From Pollenia angustigena (taxonomy: Eukaryota; Arthropoda; Insecta; Diptera; Polleniidae), in NCBI GenBank assembly GCA_930367215.1, contig OV884059.1:155618511-155682510 (forward strand): a stretch of DNA of 64,000 nucleotides. Reading direction: 5' to 3'. A program made the translations under genes and the position numbers. Below the pieces are notes generated by a model. It worked only from the letters and a program-made list of their open reading frames with translations. It did not search any database and was not told the DNA's origin. Of the stretch, positions 60,401-64,000 are shown piece after piece. How positions within the stretch are numbered: the stretch's first letter is position 1; every line of letters starts with the position of its first letter.

Positions 60401-62440
60401 ACAAGTGCAAAAATCTATTCACACTAGCGGAGTTTTGGTGCAAATGGTCTTGCAAAAGAGCAAATGCAAAATATCATAGCTGTTTTGTTAAATCCAACAA
60501 CAAAAAATAGAGTTTCCCTTAGATTTTATAAAAAAGCTACAGCATTTTCATTTTCGCAAGACTATTTGCACCAAACACTAAACTCCGCTTATATTATTTG
60601 GGCAGTAAATACAAGTTGCCATTTTATACCAATTAACAGTAAGTTTGAAAAATTTGGAAATAGTACCAAATGAGTCACGGGGGTACCAGCGTACTTTTTA
60701 GCTTTGAACTGTACCAAAAAAAGTACAATTGTACCAACTTTATCAACCCTGGATTGTTTACTTAATGGTCCAAACATTTGTTTTTAACAATTTTTTTTAG
60801 GTCAAAAACAGTTTTTTCGATATCTGAAAAATTTAGTTTTTTGAGTTGAGTCACTTTTGAACTAGGTGTGCGATATGTTTTAAAATATCTTGTAACAAAT
60901 AGTTTTGCTGGAGGTGACCATATCGAAAAATGTGTTGTCTCTGTTTGCGGTATAACGAAAAGTTTACATGTTCATTTTAAGGTTAAGCTAATTAATGGAA
61001 AAAGTTCTCTGTTAGAACAATGATAAACCTTCTCATGGTGAAGATTTTAACTGCTTTGTTGATGGTTTATGCCGCAAGCTATTTGTTGATTTATATCCTG
61101 ATTATGACAAAATTTAAGATTTCATCACATACCTGTTAGTCTATATTTTGATTAAATATTCCAATTTAACATTCAAAAACCTCTTTATTTTTCCAGCGTC
61201 AAAGCAGCATGTCGATGTTCCTTAGCTTAAGTAAGTTTAGGCAATCGCTTTGCATTGCTCTCAAAAACTCCGCAAAACCTTTTTGCGCATGTTCATAATC
61301 TTCTTCGATTTAAGACGAATTATTCAGCTTTCAGCACGTTCCTAGTCTAGAACATTAAAATGACCACTTTTACATGTTAACAAAAACTTTCAAACAAATT
61401 TATTGAATTTTTGAATCACTTTCCTTAGTGAGAAAAACATTTTAAGCAAATACGTGTTTTTGGTTCGAAGGCAATGAAATCAGTCTATTTCTTGCAGTTC
61501 CGAGGTTGATATATTTCAAGACAGCCTGTTTAAATAAGTTGTTGTTGTTAATATACCACTTAAGTATTCTAAAGCTTCGTACAGACGATGGTCAGATCTT
61601 GAAATGTTGTAATTTTTTACATTAATTTTACACATCTTTCAAATGAAAATTAGCTTACAATGTTCACACAGTTGCAAGCCATTTTAAGGCAATTTTAATT
61701 ACAACATTGTAAGATCTGACCATCGTCTGTACGAAGCTTAAGGATCGAATGCACCGAAAATAGGTCAACAAGTAAAAATGGTGCGATATCATTTTAAAAA
61801 CTTCGGAATTCTATGCTGCAAACAAATTGATTATAGCATCCTTTATTTCTTCCTGCAGCTGCATCCTGTTCTTGGCCCAGTTCTCATTATAAACTTTCCT
61901 TTACCTGTAGTTCTCTCTTAGTATTAAGGATATTTATTGTTGTTAAACATTTGTTAATAATAGTTTATTTCATTCATTATTTCATCTATTCGTTTATGGA
62001 CATTTTGTTTGTTTGAGAGTTTGCTTTAGAACCTTTTCTGTTGAAGGAAAAAGCTGTTAATTTGGCGCGTCAATTTGCCGTCATATTTATGTCAATTTGT
62101 CGTCTGCTTTTCTTGTTTACTTATATATTTTTTTCTTTCTAATAATGTAATAGTTTTTCCATAGACCGATGGTTGTTTATTGTTCTCTTTATCTATTTTT
62201 GTTCCATTATATTCTTGTCTTTTTTTGTTTGTTTGTTTTATTTTAATGCAAAATAGTGTCCAGGTTTATGTTGTCATTTATTATATAACAATTCTTGATG
62301 AAACATCCAAACTTTACATACACACATTTAGTTTAGTTAAATGCTGATGATGTCGATGTCCATGACGTTGATTTTCAAATAGAGAAAAATTTTGGTGAAA
62401 GGGCAACACTTTTCATTTCAAAAACAAACTATTTTTTTAT
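60401..62440. other. gene-free DNA containing a 166-bp MITE
   Basis: Apart from the MITE at 61573-61738 no supported feature was found. Coding signals, RNA genes and splice-like Graf exons were looked for on both strands and not seen. Confidence 0.45.
61573..61738. mobile_element. 166-bp MITE with TAA duplication
   Basis: AGCTTCGTACAGACGATGGT at the left is exactly inverted at the right, with further pairing through CAGATCTT. TAA flanks both ends (61570-61572, 61739-61741), suggesting PIF/Harbinger mobilisation. Confidence 0.8.
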
Positions 62441-63580
62441 ACCCTCCACCACAATTAGTTGTGAAGAGGGTATATAAAGTTTGTCATTCCGTGTGAAACT
62501 TTTTTATTATTCATCTCAGACCCTATAAAGTATATATGTATATTCTGGGTCCTTGAGTAATTTTAAGTCGATTTAGCCATGTCCGTCTGTCTGTCCGTCT
62601 GTCCGTCTGTTGAAAAAACGCTCACTTTCGAAAAACTCAAAAGAAATAAACAAACTTGGTGTCAAATTGCTTGTAGTTATCCTAAGCAGTTTGGGATTGA
62701 AATCCAGCAAAATCGGTTCAATAGGATCTGAGCTATGGATCAAAATGTGGAACCACCACCTAAAAAAAATTGATAATTTTGTTACAAAAACTAACATAAA
62801 TGGTGGAAAAATGCACAGAATGATATAAGATAGAATGATATAAGATTTCGCAACAGTTCGTTTTATTTAACTGGAAATCACGCTGTAAAATATCTTGAAG
62901 ATCCGTCCATGATTCACCCAAGGCCCCATATAAGCCCTACTCCCGGAAAACAGTATAGTAAGCCTAAAACCCTAACTAACAATGCTATCATAACAAATTT
63001 TGGCACGTCACAGTTAAATAGGACTAGAAATGAAACTGTTAAGTTTCGTGAAGATCGGTCCATAATTTACCATAGGCCCCATATAAAACCTACTTCCAGA
63101 AAACAGTTTAGTACGCCTAAATCCGTAAAAAATAATGCTATCATAACAAAATTTGGTACATCACAGTTTTATTGAACGAGAAATTAGACTTTAAAATTTT
63201 GTGAAGAACGGTCCATCATTTACCATAGGCCCCATATAAACCTTACTCCCGGAAAACAGCTTAGTAAACCTAAATACGTAAAAAATAATGCTATCATAAC
63301 AAAATTTGGAACATATAAGTTTTACAGGACTAGAAATAAGACTGTGAAATTTCGTGAAGATCAGTTCATAATTTACCCTAGGCCCCATATAAACCTTACT
63401 CCCGGAAAACAGCTTAGTACGCCTAAAAACGTAAAAAATAACGCTATCATAACAAAATTTGATACATCATAGTTTTATAAAACTAGAAATGACACTGTGA
63501 AATTTGGTGAAGATCGGTGCATAGCTTACCATAGGCCTCATATAAAGCCCACTCTGGTAAAATAATTAAATACGCGGTAA
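62441..63580 (+). repeat. dispersed fly repeat with about 153-bp tandem units
   Basis: It starts ATACCCTCCACCACAATTAG, then GAAGAGGGTATATAAAGTTTG and CATGTCCGTCTGTCTGTCCG, a leader seen widely in higher-fly repeats as I recall. Four to five tandem units follow from about 62900, each containing AGGCCCCATATAA, CCGGAAAACAG and ATGCTATCATAACAAAATTTG, spaced about 153 bp. Open frames in it are by-products of the repeat. Confidence 0.7.
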
Positions 63581-64000
63581 ACTTTCTTACAGTTTAGCTT
63601 CATATGGCCAGAAAAAATGTTATGCAATTTTGTGATATACGGTCCATAATTTTCCTTTTATTCCATTTTAGCAGCCTTTTGAAATTTACTGCAAACGCTT
63701 AAACTAATTGCACCGCTGTATTGAAATTTATGTTTTTTAATACCAGAAATCGTTCTGCAGAATTTGGGATGATTGGTTCATAGCTTACCATGGCTTTTAT
63801 ATAATTTGTTCTCTTGAAAATCATTTAAGTTCATCTTAAACTGATATTCTACTTAAACTTTTTAAAATTGATTCTGATTGTCGATCAATAATTTTATATA
63901 GGTCTAAACCGCAACAAATTTTAATGCAGATGTCTGTTTTTACAAAGATTATAATAATAAATAGACATCATACAGATATTAGTCCTAAAACATTCGAAGT
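63581..64000. other. gene-free right edge
   Basis: Nothing recognisable beyond decayed continuation of the preceding repeat (ACGGTCCATAATTTTCC, GATTGGTTCATAGCTTACCA). Confidence 0.4.

Noticed and set aside
62573..63388. ORFs within the tandem dispersed repeat
   Set aside because: Repeat-derived frames with repeated peptide text and no domain.
55682..64000. missing N-terminal BAR exons of Graf
   Set aside because: No minus-strand segment with BAR-like helices and splice sites was found; they are presumably beyond the right edge.

Overview
The window looks like a chromosome segment from a higher fly (Diptera, probably a calyptrate such as a blow fly or house-fly relative). It is very AT-rich. 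It carries the 3' half of an intron-containing gene clearly orthologous to animal GRAF (BAR-PH-RhoGAP-SH3), and most of the rest is transposable-element DNA. The species is an inference; no species-diagnostic marker was seen.

Layout. 1-2070: 3' end of a decayed BEL/Pao LTR retrotransposon (integrase with one frameshift, then a probable 3' LTR). 2936-17580: a complete Polinton/Maverick virus-like element of 14,633 bp with a perfect 6-bp target duplication (GCTATA) and terminal inverted repeats (TIRs) of about 3.5 kb. Its core has a leftward block (unknown 156-aa protein, major capsid, a tiny 55-aa ORF, minor capsid, integrase with chromodomain, coiled-coil protein, DUF8207-like protein, packaging ATPase). 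Rightward, a phospholipase-A2-like protein overlaps an adenain-like protease, and a small protein lies on the minus strand. No DNA polymerase B is present. 17581-35363: intergenic DNA made of small transposons, MITEs, foldback elements, a tRNA-derived SINE-like unit and AT-rich sequence. 35364-55681: nine minus-strand exons of Graf, from the late BAR domain to the stop codon. The ~16.7-kb intron between the BAR and PH exons holds an intact 11,415-bp Ty3/Gypsy-class element (40241-51655) in the opposite orientation. 55682-64000: upstream Graf intron or flank with further MITEs, dispersed repeats and transposase relics; the first Graf exons must lie beyond the right edge.

How the parts work together. 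The Polinton genes form a virion and integration module: two capsid proteins, ATPase, maturation protease, a membrane-active PLA2-like protein and an integrase. The protease frame has no ATG before its conserved N-terminus and is offset -1 from the PLA2 ORF at an A AAA AAC heptamer, suggesting it is made by programmed frameshifting. The same heptamer sits at the gag-pol overlap of the Ty3/Gypsy element. That element has 2.77-kb LTRs that differ essentially only by one base in a C-run and a 340-bp MITE in the right LTR, so it is young. Its Gag starts with a complete RING-H2 finger.

The main discovery candidates are: (1) the PLA2/protease frameshift; (2) a Polinton that lost PolB and whose right end is an inverted copy of its left end, shown by a truncated duplicate gene at the junction; (3) the RING-finger Gag; (4) a 55-aa gene wedged between the capsid genes; (5) a BIR/IAP-like relic inside the TIRs.
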